From Campylobacteraceae bacterium (lineage in GTDB: Bacteria; Campylobacterota; Campylobacteria; Campylobacterales; Sulfurospirillaceae): a stretch of DNA of 6,615 nucleotides. Below the pieces are notes generated by a model. That model searched no databases. It was not told the origin of the DNA and saw only the letters and a program-made list of their open reading frames with translations. The stretch lies in contig JALUXQ010000212.1 of NCBI GenBank assembly GCA_027013265.1, positions 1 to 6,615 of the forward strand, in the 5' to 3' direction. Positions 1-6,069 of the stretch are shown here, piece by piece (position 1 is the first letter of the stretch; each line of letters starts with the position of its first letter). The position numbers and the translations under genes were made by a program.

Positions 1-230
1 ATGCCTTTGTAGATGGTTATGGCGGTTTTGGAAAAAAGGTAGAGCTATCTTGGTTTGAGGGCATTGACTGCTCTCGTATCATACTAGCGGGTGGGCTGAA
101 CAGCCAAAATATTGATGAAGCAAAAAGATATGGTTTTTATGGATTTGATGTGAGCAGTGGAGTTGAAAAAGCCAAAGGGATAAAAGATAGGCAAAAGATA
201 AAAGCATTTATAGACAAGGTTAAAAGTTGA
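1..230 (+). CDS. trpF: Phosphoribosylanthranilate isomerase, C-terminal part (5' end outside window)
   Basis: This is the last 75 residues of TrpF, which isomerises N-(5'-phosphoribosyl)anthranilate to its 1-carboxyphenylamino-deoxyribulose phosphate form, a cytosolic step of tryptophan synthesis. The first whole codon is at 3 and the stop is TGA at 228-230. Family landmarks of this (beta/alpha)8 barrel are visible in order. VDGYGGFGK is the Asp plus glycine-rich loop; that Asp is probably the catalytic acid. IILAGGL is the strand and phosphate-binding loop, and DVSSGVE followed by GIKD is the last strand and phosphate-binding region. Ribulose-phosphate epimerase, another barrel found near dnaQ-like genes in related bacteria, lacks the DVSSGVE/GIKD ending, so trpF is preferred. 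The C-terminus looks complete. The stop overlaps the TTG start of the exonuclease gene, which suggests co-transcription and coupled translation. Confidence 0.93.
   Translation, partial: AFVDGYGGFGKKVELSWFEGIDCSRIILAGGLNSQNIDEAKRYGFYGFDVSSGVEKAKGIKDRQKIKAFIDKVKS
216..219 (+). promoter_or_regulatory. Ribosome binding site supporting the TTG start at 227
   Basis: AAGG lies 7 bases before the TTG at 227, inside the end of trpF. The only nearby in-frame ATG, at 242, has no purine-rich Shine-Dalgarno sequence in front of it. This favours the TTG, although the motif is weak and coupling to the trpF stop may matter more. Confidence 0.45.
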
Positions 231-1012
231 AATATTTTGATATGCTAGTAGAGAAGATAAAAGAGGGTAAGATAACAAAAGAATTTTTCTTAAGTGAACT
301 AAAAGAGATAAAATCTCTAGAAGATGTTGATGTAGAGGATTTGGAAAATCTAAGACTATTAGGACTCCCCTTGGAAGAGGGAGAGGAGCAGTTGTCTTTA
401 AAAACATCTACAACAAAGATAGAGGATCAAAAATTTTGTATTGTTGATATTGAAGCAAATGGAAGTAAGCCAAATGAGTTTCAAATCATAGAAATTGGTG
501 CTGTGATGATTCAAAATGGTGTAGAGATAGATAGATTTGAAACATTTGTGCATGCTGATTTACTGCCAGATTCCATTAAGATACTAACAGGAATCACTCT
601 TGAAGATTTAAAATATGCTCCACCACTCAGTTTTGTTTTGGAAAAATTTAGACTCTTTTTAGCTGATGCTGTTTTTATCGCACATAATGTGAATTTTGAC
701 TACAATTTTATCTCAGCATCATTGCAAAAAGCAGGGTTTGGACCACTACTGAACCGTAAACTATGTACGATTGAGCTCTCAAGAAAATGTTTCGTAGCAC
801 AAAAGTATGGTCTCGGTTTTTTGATGGAGTTTTTCAATATCTCCTTTGGGGAACAACATAGAGCCTTAGTTGATGCACAGATGGCAGACTATGTTTTTAA
901 GCAATGCTTGTCATGTCTGCCTGAAGATATAAAAACTACTGAGGATTTGATAGAGTTTTCAAGACCTCCAAAGAAAAAAAGAAAAAAGAAAAAAGCTACC
1001 ACCTCACTATAA
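227..1012 (+). CDS. DEDDh-type 3'-5' exonuclease, DnaQ/PolC epsilon-like
   Basis: The product is 261 residues with an RNase T/DnaQ-type exonuclease domain at about 68-230. All five DEDDh active-site residues are present: D74 and E76 in VDIEANG (ExoI), D158 in HNVNFD (ExoII), and H211 and D216 in HRALVDA (ExoIII). These bind two metal ions and remove 3'-terminal nucleotides. Known relatives include the polymerase III proofreading subunit and free-standing exonucleases, and sequence alone does not say which applies. Residues 1-66 form an acidic, probably helical extension before the domain. Residues 249-256 are a run of Lys/Arg that could contact nucleic acid. The TTG start overlaps the trpF stop and has an AAGG in front. 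A start at ATG 242 would drop five residues without touching the domain. The 3' end overlaps the convergent carbonic anhydrase gene by 6 bases. A dnaQ name is plausible but not assigned. Confidence 0.9.
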   Translation: MKYFDMLVEKIKEGKITKEFFLSELKEIKSLEDVDVEDLENLRLLGLPLEEGEEQLSLKTSTTKIEDQKFCIVDIEANGSKPNEFQIIEIGAVMIQNGVEIDRFETFVHADLLPDSIKILTGITLEDLKYAPPLSFVLEKFRLFLADAVFIAHNVNFDYNFISASLQKAGFGPLLNRKLCTIELSRKCFVAQKYGLGFLMEFFNISFGEQHRALVDAQMADYVFKQCLSCLPEDIKTTEDLIEFSRPPKKKRKKKKATTSL

Positions 1013-1531
1013 GTAACTATTCTTAAACTCTACATAATTTTTTGCAGACTGGTATAAAGACTCTACCTCATCATCGTTTAACTCTCTTATGAGTTTAGCA
1101 GGAGAGCCTAGTATTAGTGAGCGAGGTGGAAAGATTTTGTTTTTTGTTACGAGTGAGCCAGCTCCTACTATGGATTCTTGACCTATTATCGCTCCATCTA
1201 GTATGGTTGAACTCATGCCTACCAAACATGCATCTCCTACAATGCAGCCGTGTAGCATGACTTTATGCCCTATGGTGACATTATCCCCTATATAGGTTGG
1301 ATGCCCATCACTTTTATCCTCTTTTGTGTAGTGGTCAACATGGATCATGCTTAAATCCTGTATATTGGTGTTTTTGCCAATGTGTATGGAGTTTATGTCT
1401 CCTCTAATCACACATCCAAACCAAACAGAACTATCGCTTCCTAGTAAAACATCACCTATAACATCTGCGCTACCTGCTATAAAAACATCTTTTTCTATTT
1501 TTGGATAGGTGCCTAGATATGGTATCACCAT
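1007..1531 (-). CDS. Gamma-class carbonic anhydrase-like hexapeptide-repeat protein (YrdA/PaaY type)
   Basis: The product is 174 residues, the usual length for this cytosolic, normally trimeric left-handed beta-helix family. Hexapeptide turns run from about residue 18 to 143, followed by a C-terminal helix that packs on the helix. The metal-site histidines of gamma carbonic anhydrases are all present: H64 (in MIHVDH), H89 (IGHK) and H94 (MLHGC). The conserved VIRGD (R43, D45) and NIQD (Q58, D59) segments are present too. The acidic loop carrying the proton-shuttle glutamate of Methanosarcina Cam is absent, as in YrdA-type members, so CO2 hydration is possible but unproven. Some relatives act in other roles. 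The ATG follows the ppk1 stop with no gap (TAAATG on the minus strand) behind a strong AAGGAG, so it is almost certainly translated from the ppk1 message. Its TAG stop lies inside the end of the convergent exonuclease gene. Confidence 0.9.
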   Translation of the reverse strand: MVIPYLGTYPKIEKDVFIAGSADVIGDVLLGSDSSVWFGCVIRGDINSIHIGKNTNIQDLSMIHVDHYTKEDKSDGHPTYIGDNVTIGHKVMLHGCIVGDACLVGMSSTILDGAIIGQESIVGAGSLVTKNKIFPPRSLILGSPAKLIRELNDDEVESLYQSAKNYVEFKNSYL

Positions 1532-3631
1532 TTAGCTCTCCTTGAAAAGTTTTTTAGCCAATCTTTCGGCCTTATTTGTATTAGTGTCTTTTCTTAGGGT
1601 ATTAAATATCTTGTTTACATAATCACCCAGAATTTTTTGTGAGTTGATTGTTTTTTGTCCGCTTACTTCTACTTTCTTGTAGCTCGCGTCACTTTGTAGC
1701 TCCCAAGCTAGATAGTTGTCATTTAGTTGAACTTGCAGTATTTCCAAAAGCTTTTCTTGCAGAGGTTTATCTAAGATTGGCGTCATCAACTCCAGTCTTC
1801 TCTCTAAATTTCTAGGCATCCAGTCTGCGCTAGAGATAAACATGCATGGATTGGAGTTTTTGAAGTAGAAGATTCTAGCATGCTCTAGGTATCTTCCTAC
1901 GATAGATATGATTCTGATATTTTCACTTATATCTTTAATGCCAGGTTTCAAGCAACAAATTCCCCTTATAATAAGGTCTATCTTTACCCCATTTATAGAG
2001 GCATTGTATAGAGCTTTTATGATATCCGAATCCACCAAAGAGTTCATTTTGGCGATAATCCTTCCATCTTCACCTTTTGTTGATTCACTGTTTATCATGG
2101 AGAGCAGTTTTGGTTTTATCTGAGTAGGAGACATGCTTAGAGTCTCTAATTTTTGGCTTTTTGAAAAACCAGAGAGTATATGAAAAAATGCCGTAGTATC
2201 TCTTGCGAACTCATCTTTGCAGGTGAAATAGCTGACATCAGTATAGATTTTTGCGGTTGCACCATTATAATTTCCTGTGCCTATATGCATATAAAATTTT
2301 AGTACTCCATCTTCTTGTCGTATTATTTGTGCCACTTTTGCATGCACCTTAAATCCTGTAATTCCATATATCACATGGGCTCCAGCTTGCTCAAGTGCCC
2401 TTGCCCAATGCAGGTTATTTTCCTCATCAAATCTAGCTTTCAGCTCCACCATGACTGTCACTTGTTTGCCATCACTCGCAGCATCGATTAGTGCTTGTAT
2501 GATTTGAGAATTTTTCTCAACTCGGTACAAAGTAGCTCGAATTGATATAACTTTAGGGTCTTTTGCAGACTCTTTTATAAGCCTTGTTAGAGATTCAAAA
2601 CTCTCATATGGGTGATAAAGTAGAATATCCTGCTTTCTCATGGTCTTAAATATCGATTCATTTTTATTTAATGGAGGCAATACCTTTGGATTGTTTGGTG
2701 CTAGAGTAAGGCTTGAAAAATTTTTATTTGAGACTATCTCCCAAAGGGCACCAAGATTTAGTGGCAAGTTGTAGCTATAAACATCTTTTGCAAAGATTTT
2801 CATATGAGAATTTAAAAATTCTAGTATATCAGGATCACAATCTTCTTGAATATCTAGCCTAACAAAAGCTCCTTTTCTTCTTAGCTTTAAACCCTGCTCC
2901 ATGATGAGCATAAAGTCATCCGCTTCCTCCTCTTCTATGACGATATCGGCATTTCTAGTGACTCTAAAAGCGGCACTTGAGATGAGTTTATATCCTGGAA
3001 ATATATCTTCGACATGTTCATGCACGATGGACTCTATCGGCACATAGTGATTGTCGCTCACCTGAAAAAATCTGGGTAAAACTCTGGTTATTCTTATCAT
3101 TCCGTATTTAAATTTATTGCTATCTACTTCATCGCTTAGTTTTATAGCCAAAGAGAAGCTTAGATTGTTGAGGTGAGGGAAAGGGTGTGTGGCATTTACA
3201 GCTATCGGGATGATGACTGGCAGTATATTTGAGAAGAAAAATTCATCAGCTTTCTCTCTTAATTCATAGTCTAAATCTTCGTAATTTTTGATATATAAAT
3301 TCTGTTTTTCAAGTTTTTTTTCGATCTCCCAATATATCTTTTGCAGACTGTTTTTTTCATGCATAAGATACTCTCGTATCTCCCTTAGCTGGTCTAGCGG
3401 GGTCATTTTATCTGTGCCAGTGACTATGACTCCAGCATTGAAGAGTTGTTTGAGTCCTGCCACTCTTATCATATAAAATTCATCTAAATTTGTAGAGTAT
3501 ATAGCTAAAAACTTTAGTCTTTCAAGAAGAGGAAGTTCTGTTTTTCTAGCTTGCTCCAAGACTCTGGTATTGAACTTTAGCCAAGAGAGCTCTCTGTTGA
3601 TAAAATACTTTGGTTCGTTTAGATTTGCCAT
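1532..3631 (-). CDS. ppk1: Polyphosphate kinase 1
   Basis: The product is 699 residues, against about 690 in E. coli. The enzyme reversibly transfers the ATP gamma-phosphate to growing inorganic polyphosphate, often at the inner membrane face. The four usual parts follow in order: N domain (about 1-105, starting YFINRELSWLKFN), head domain (about 106-310), and catalytic C1 (about 320-500) and C2 (about 500-690) domains of the phospholipase D fold. H430 in KVHAK aligns with the autophosphorylated His435 of E. coli. H584 in YLEHARIF aligns with His592. R370 and R400 (RATLYR; ELKARFDEENN) match the phosphate-contacting arginines, and HIGTGNYN is intact. Nothing looks broken. The ATG has GGAG nine bases upstream; a nearer ATG at 3638-3636 is out of frame. 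A promoter and a structured leader lie upstream. The carbonic anhydrase-like gene follows with no gap. Polyphosphate supports stress survival, motility and biofilm in related bacteria. Confidence 0.97.
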   Translation of the reverse strand: MANLNEPKYFINRELSWLKFNTRVLEQARKTELPLLERLKFLAIYSTNLDEFYMIRVAGLKQLFNAGVIVTGTDKMTPLDQLREIREYLMHEKNSLQKIYWEIEKKLEKQNLYIKNYEDLDYELREKADEFFFSNILPVIIPIAVNATHPFPHLNNLSFSLAIKLSDEVDSNKFKYGMIRITRVLPRFFQVSDNHYVPIESIVHEHVEDIFPGYKLISSAAFRVTRNADIVIEEEEADDFMLIMEQGLKLRRKGAFVRLDIQEDCDPDILEFLNSHMKIFAKDVYSYNLPLNLGALWEIVSNKNFSSLTLAPNNPKVLPPLNKNESIFKTMRKQDILLYHPYESFESLTRLIKESAKDPKVISIRATLYRVEKNSQIIQALIDAASDGKQVTVMVELKARFDEENNLHWARALEQAGAHVIYGITGFKVHAKVAQIIRQEDGVLKFYMHIGTGNYNGATAKIYTDVSYFTCKDEFARDTTAFFHILSGFSKSQKLETLSMSPTQIKPKLLSMINSESTKGEDGRIIAKMNSLVDSDIIKALYNASINGVKIDLIIRGICCLKPGIKDISENIRIISIVGRYLEHARIFYFKNSNPCMFISSADWMPRNLERRLELMTPILDKPLQEKLLEILQVQLNDNYLAWELQSDASYKKVEVSGQKTINSQKILGDYVNKIFNTLRKDTNTNKAERLAKKLFKES
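1538..1543 (-). promoter_or_regulatory. Shine-Dalgarno site for the carbonic anhydrase-like gene, inside ppk1
   Basis: AAGGAG on the minus strand lies six bases before the ATG, within the last codons of ppk1. This good match to the anti-Shine-Dalgarno sequence fixes the start and indicates independent or re-initiated translation straight after ppk1 ends. Confidence 0.8.
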
Positions 3632-3640
3632 TTTTCATTA

Positions 3641-3644
3641 CTCC
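3641..3644 (-). promoter_or_regulatory. Ribosome binding site of ppk1
   Basis: GGAG on the minus strand lies nine bases before the ppk1 ATG. It begins only four bases after the foot of the inverted repeat at 3649-3730, so folding of the leader could affect ribosome access. Confidence 0.65.
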
Positions 3645-3648
3645 ATTT

Positions 3649-3730
3649 TAGAGTTCTTGTAAAGTTGTTTTGTGAGGCTCAGACTTGCGGGAGGATTTGC
3701 CCTCTAAGAAATAACTTTATAAGAACTCTA
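3649..3730 (-). repeat. Long imperfect inverted repeat in the ppk1 leader (structured RNA or MITE-like element)
   Basis: The arms at 3649-3666 (TAGAGTTCTTGTAAAGTT) and 3713-3730 are reverse complements except at one position. They can be extended to 23 bases each (3649-3671 and 3708-3730) if two further G/T oppositions are allowed. The interior is about 36 bases and contains a smaller GAGG/CCTC hairpin (3691-3694 with 3701-3704). The stem is A+T-rich and neither side is followed by a run of T, so it is not a normal rho-independent terminator. It lies between a strong minus-strand -10 box and the ppk1 ribosome binding site, so it would be part of the ppk1 5' leader. The arms begin and end in TA, which could also be the TA duplication of a small transposon-derived element. 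I do not recognise it as a known riboswitch class. Confidence 0.7.
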
Positions 3731-3748
3731 TTACACTGCAACAAGTCT

Positions 3749-3754
3749 ATTATA
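3749..3754 (-). promoter_or_regulatory. Promoter of ppk1 (extended -10 box)
   Basis: The minus strand reads TGGTATAAT, a perfect TATAAT preceded by a TGn extension and by T-rich sequence, with no clear -35 box. That is the usual housekeeping promoter form in Campylobacter and Helicobacter. The predicted transcript would start near 3742 and carry a leader of about 110 nt before the ppk1 ATG. The promoter begins 22 bases past the uvrB stop, so ppk1 need not depend on uvrB transcription. Confidence 0.7.
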
Positions 3755-3775
3755 CCAAAAAGTAAAATGTTTTGG

Positions 3776-5752
3776 TTACAATTTTCTGATTTTGACTATC
3801 TCATCTCTTAGCTTTGCAGCTTTTTCAAACTCCAAATCCTTCGCAGCTTGGTGCATTTTTTGGCTCATCTCTTTTATGATTTGCCTCTTTTGGCTAGGTG
3901 GGATTTTATCTTTTTTGTCAAATTTATTGAAAATCTCTCCCAAATCTTCTACTTTTAAATTCTCATCTAGCTTTCTTTTTGTCGAAGTCGGAGTGATGTT
4001 GTGCAAATTGTTGTACTTTTCTTGTATCTCTCTTCTTCTTAGTGTGGTTTTTACAGCTTTTTCCATAGAGTTTGTTATCTTTTTGGCAAACATAACAACT
4101 CTACCATCTTCGTGTCTAGCAGCCCTACCCATAGTCTGTATCAAGCTGGTTTCACTCCTTAAAAACCCCTCCTTGTCGGCATCAAGGATAGCAACAAGAG
4201 AGACTTCGGGAAGGTCCAATCCCTCTCGAAGAAGATTTATGCCAATGAGCACATCAAACTCACCAAGTCTTAGGGCTCTGATGATTTGGTTTCTCTCTAT
4301 GGCATCGATATCTGAGTGCATGTATTTGACCTTTAGACCTAGCTCATTGTAGTATCTACTTAACTCTTCTGCCATCTTTTTTGTAAGAACTGTCACCAAA
4401 ACTCTGGCATCCTTTTTTATCACCTCTTTTATCAAATCATATAATTTTTCGACTTGATTGTCGCTATCTAGTATCTCTACTTCTGGGTCAAGGAGTCCTG
4501 TTGGTCGTATAATTTGCTCGCTTACATTTTTGCCGCTGAGTTCAAGCTCGAGCTCCTTTGGTGTGGCTGAGACAAAAAGATAGTGTGGGGCTTTGTTTAT
4601 GTACTCATCAAACATCAAAGGACGATTGTCAAGTGCGCTTGGAAGTCTAAATCCATACTCCACAAGCACCTCTTTTCTGCTTCTATCACCTGCATACATG
4701 CCTCGAAATTGAGATAGACTTACATGTGATTCATCTACGATGACAAGATACTCTTTTCCCATAGATTCAAAATAGTCAAACAGTGAAAATGGCGTCTCTC
4801 CCTCTTTTTTACCTGTTAGATATCTGGCATAGTTTTCTACACCTTTGCAAGCTCCTGTGGCTTGGAGCATCTCTAAGTCAAACTCTACTCTGCTCTTTAG
4901 CCTTTGATACTCTACAAGTTTGTTTTGGTTTTTAAGAAATTTTAGCCTCTGCGCCAGCTCATCTTCTATCATCTTGATGGCATTTTGCAGGCGATTTTGT
5001 CCGACGATAAATTGACTAGCAGCATAAATCACAACTTTTGAGACATCTTTTGTTTTTTTATTATTTATCACTTCAAAATAGTAGATACTCTCAATCTCAT
5101 CACCAAAAAATTCTATTCTTATAGCCTCATCTTCGCTATAGGCTGGATGGATATCAAGGACATCACCATTTACCCTAAAACACCCTCTATCAAAAAAATC
5201 ATCATTTCTTTTGTAGCCCATATCTATGAGCTGAAGAAGTAGTTTTTTTTGATTTATCTCTTGATTTACCTCAAGAGCTTGTACCATGCTTTTATACTCA
5301 TCAGGATCGCCCAAACCATAGTTTGCCGAGACAGAAGCTACACATATGACATCATCAAAACTAAGCAGACTTGCAGTTGCACTAAGCCTTAACCTCTCTA
5401 ACTCTTCATTGATAGAGCTATCTTTTTCTATAAAAAGGTCTCGTCTAGGTATGTACGCTTCAGGCTGATAGTAGTCATAATAACTGATAAAATACTCCAC
5501 ATGATTTTTTGGAAAAAACCCTCTAAATTCGCTATAAAGCTGTGCAGCAAGGGTTTTGTTATGTGTCATGATGAGAGTTGGCATCTGCAACTCTTGGATG
5601 ATATTTGCCATAGTAAAAGTCTTACCACTCCCAGTGACGCCTATGAGTGTTTGATAGCGATTGCCCTTTTTTAAAGACTTTGTCAGCTTCTTTATAGCCA
5701 TTGGCTGGTCGCCTGTGGGTGAAAATGTACTGTTGAGTTGAAATTTTGTCAT
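3776..5752 (-). CDS. uvrB: UvrABC system protein B (excision nuclease damage-verification helicase)
   Basis: The product is 658 residues from the ATG at 5752, close to the 673 of E. coli. UvrB receives damaged DNA from UvrA, checks the lesion and recruits UvrC for incision. Visible in order are the Walker A GVTGSGKT (38-45), the beta-hairpin YYDYYQPEAYIP (91-102) whose tyrosines clamp the DNA strand, Walker B DESH (340-343), the SAT motif (395-397), INLLREGLDLPEV (505-517), QTMGRAARH with the arginine finger (539-547), and a C-terminal UVR domain (about 626-658) that binds UvrC and UvrA. All key residues are present. The reading frame continues upstream to a TTG at 5791, but that extension contains the promoter and has no family match. 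The chosen start puts Walker A within one residue of its E. coli position. There is no ribosome binding site, and a -10 box ends six bases before the ATG, so the mRNA may be leaderless. Confidence 0.97.
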   Translation of the reverse strand: MTKFQLNSTFSPTGDQPMAIKKLTKSLKKGNRYQTLIGVTGSGKTFTMANIIQELQMPTLIMTHNKTLAAQLYSEFRGFFPKNHVEYFISYYDYYQPEAYIPRRDLFIEKDSSINEELERLRLSATASLLSFDDVICVASVSANYGLGDPDEYKSMVQALEVNQEINQKKLLLQLIDMGYKRNDDFFDRGCFRVNGDVLDIHPAYSEDEAIRIEFFGDEIESIYYFEVINNKKTKDVSKVVIYAASQFIVGQNRLQNAIKMIEDELAQRLKFLKNQNKLVEYQRLKSRVEFDLEMLQATGACKGVENYARYLTGKKEGETPFSLFDYFESMGKEYLVIVDESHVSLSQFRGMYAGDRSRKEVLVEYGFRLPSALDNRPLMFDEYINKAPHYLFVSATPKELELELSGKNVSEQIIRPTGLLDPEVEILDSDNQVEKLYDLIKEVIKKDARVLVTVLTKKMAEELSRYYNELGLKVKYMHSDIDAIERNQIIRALRLGEFDVLIGINLLREGLDLPEVSLVAILDADKEGFLRSETSLIQTMGRAARHEDGRVVMFAKKITNSMEKAVKTTLRRREIQEKYNNLHNITPTSTKRKLDENLKVEDLGEIFNKFDKKDKIPPSQKRQIIKEMSQKMHQAAKDLEFEKAAKLRDEIVKIRKL

Positions 5753-5758
5753 AAAGGA

Positions 5759-5764
5759 ATTATA
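5759..5764 (-). promoter_or_regulatory. Promoter of uvrB giving a probable leaderless transcript
   Basis: TATAAT on the minus strand ends six bases before the uvrB ATG. Transcription usually starts about seven bases after the -10 box, which is the A of that ATG. The bases between are TTCCTT, which cannot pair with 16S rRNA as a Shine-Dalgarno site. A T-rich stretch lies upstream and there is no clear -35 box. Confidence 0.65.
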
Positions 5765-5806
5765 TCTAAGGTTTGTAAAAAAATGGTACAATTACAAAAA
5801 ACTTGT

Positions 5807-5812
5807 TATAAT
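5807..5812 (+). promoter_or_regulatory. Promoter of the small coiled-coil gene pair (extended -10 box)
   Basis: TGTTATAAT on the + strand is a perfect -10 box with a TGn extension. It predicts a transcript start near 5819, a few bases ahead of the AGGAG of the first small gene. It is divergent from the uvrB promoter, with only about 42 bases between the two -10 boxes, so a protein bound here could affect both. Confidence 0.7.
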
Positions 5813-5823
5813 TGAGGTAAATT

Positions 5824-5828
5824 AGGAG
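5824..5828 (+). promoter_or_regulatory. Ribosome binding site deciding between two adjacent ATG codons
   Basis: AGGAG lies four bases before the ATG at 5833 and seven before the ATG at 5836. Spacing favours the second ATG. The product would then lose only one methionine. Confidence 0.7.
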
Positions 5829-5832
5829 TTAG

Positions 5833-6069
5833 ATGATGTTTAGTGAAGAGGTTACGGTCAGTAAGCTAGTGGAAAAGATAGATGATTTGTTGGGTAGATT
5901 TGAAAATCTGAAGTTACAAAATGACACACTTAGACAAGAGGTGATGACACTAAAGGCTCAAAATGAGGCAAAAGATATACAAATCACAAAACTACAAGAT
6001 GAGCTAAGAGACAAAAATGTAGAGTCCGATGATATACTAGAGAAGATAGAGGAAGTTCTTAGGAGATGA
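5833..6069 (+). CDS. Small coiled-coil protein, ZapB-like in size and form
   Basis: The product is 78 residues (77 from the second ATG) with no signal peptide or membrane segment, so it is cytosolic. Nearly the whole chain is one coiled coil. Heptad a/d positions run without a break from L12 through I16, L19, F23, L26, N30, L33, V37, L40, N44, K47, I51, L54 and L58 to I68, I72 and V75. Buried Asn at 30 and 44 is typical of a parallel dimer. Length, acidity and all-coil architecture resemble the divisome protein ZapB, but coiled coils match by composition, so homology is not shown. The gene has its own promoter and a good AGGAG. Its TGA overlaps the next ATG (ATGA), so the two products are probably made together. 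It is divergent from uvrB. I am confident it is a gene and unsure of its function. Confidence 0.8.
   Translation: MMFSEEVTVSKLVEKIDDLLGRFENLKLQNDTLRQEVMTLKAQNEAKDIQITKLQDELRDKNVESDDILEKIEEVLRR

Noticed and set aside
84..407. Minus-strand open frame of 107 codons across the trpF/exonuclease junction
   Set aside because: It is the antisense shadow of two well-supported genes, Leu/Phe/Tyr-rich with no motif, and has no promoter or ribosome binding site.
971..988. PKKKRK in the exonuclease tail resembling the SV40 nuclear localisation signal
   Set aside because: A short lysine-rich tail in a bacterial nucleic-acid enzyme is expected to match by chance, and nothing suggests a host-nucleus role.
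1908..2123. Plus-strand open frame of 71 codons within ppk1, and a similar one at 3288-3476
   Set aside because: Both are antisense to the conserved ppk1 coding sequence and lack initiation signals.
3649..3730. Known riboswitch (cobalamin or cyclic di-GMP class) in the ppk1 leader
   Set aside because: The loop contains GGGCAAA- and CCCGC-like scraps, but the conserved cores and helices of those classes cannot be laid out over it.
3755..3775. CCAAAA-N9-TTTTGG inverted repeat just after uvrB as a terminator
   Set aside because: The stem is only six mostly A-T pairs with no following T run, and it overlaps the ppk1 promoter region.
3792..4352. Plus-strand open frame of 186 codons inside uvrB
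   Set aside because: It lies antisense to the conserved helicase C-terminal half, has a Ser/Phe/Leu-rich antisense composition and matches no family.
5753..5791. Upstream TTG start that would lengthen UvrB by 13 residues
   Set aside because: The extension contains the TATAAT promoter box, has no ribosome binding site and moves Walker A away from its family position.
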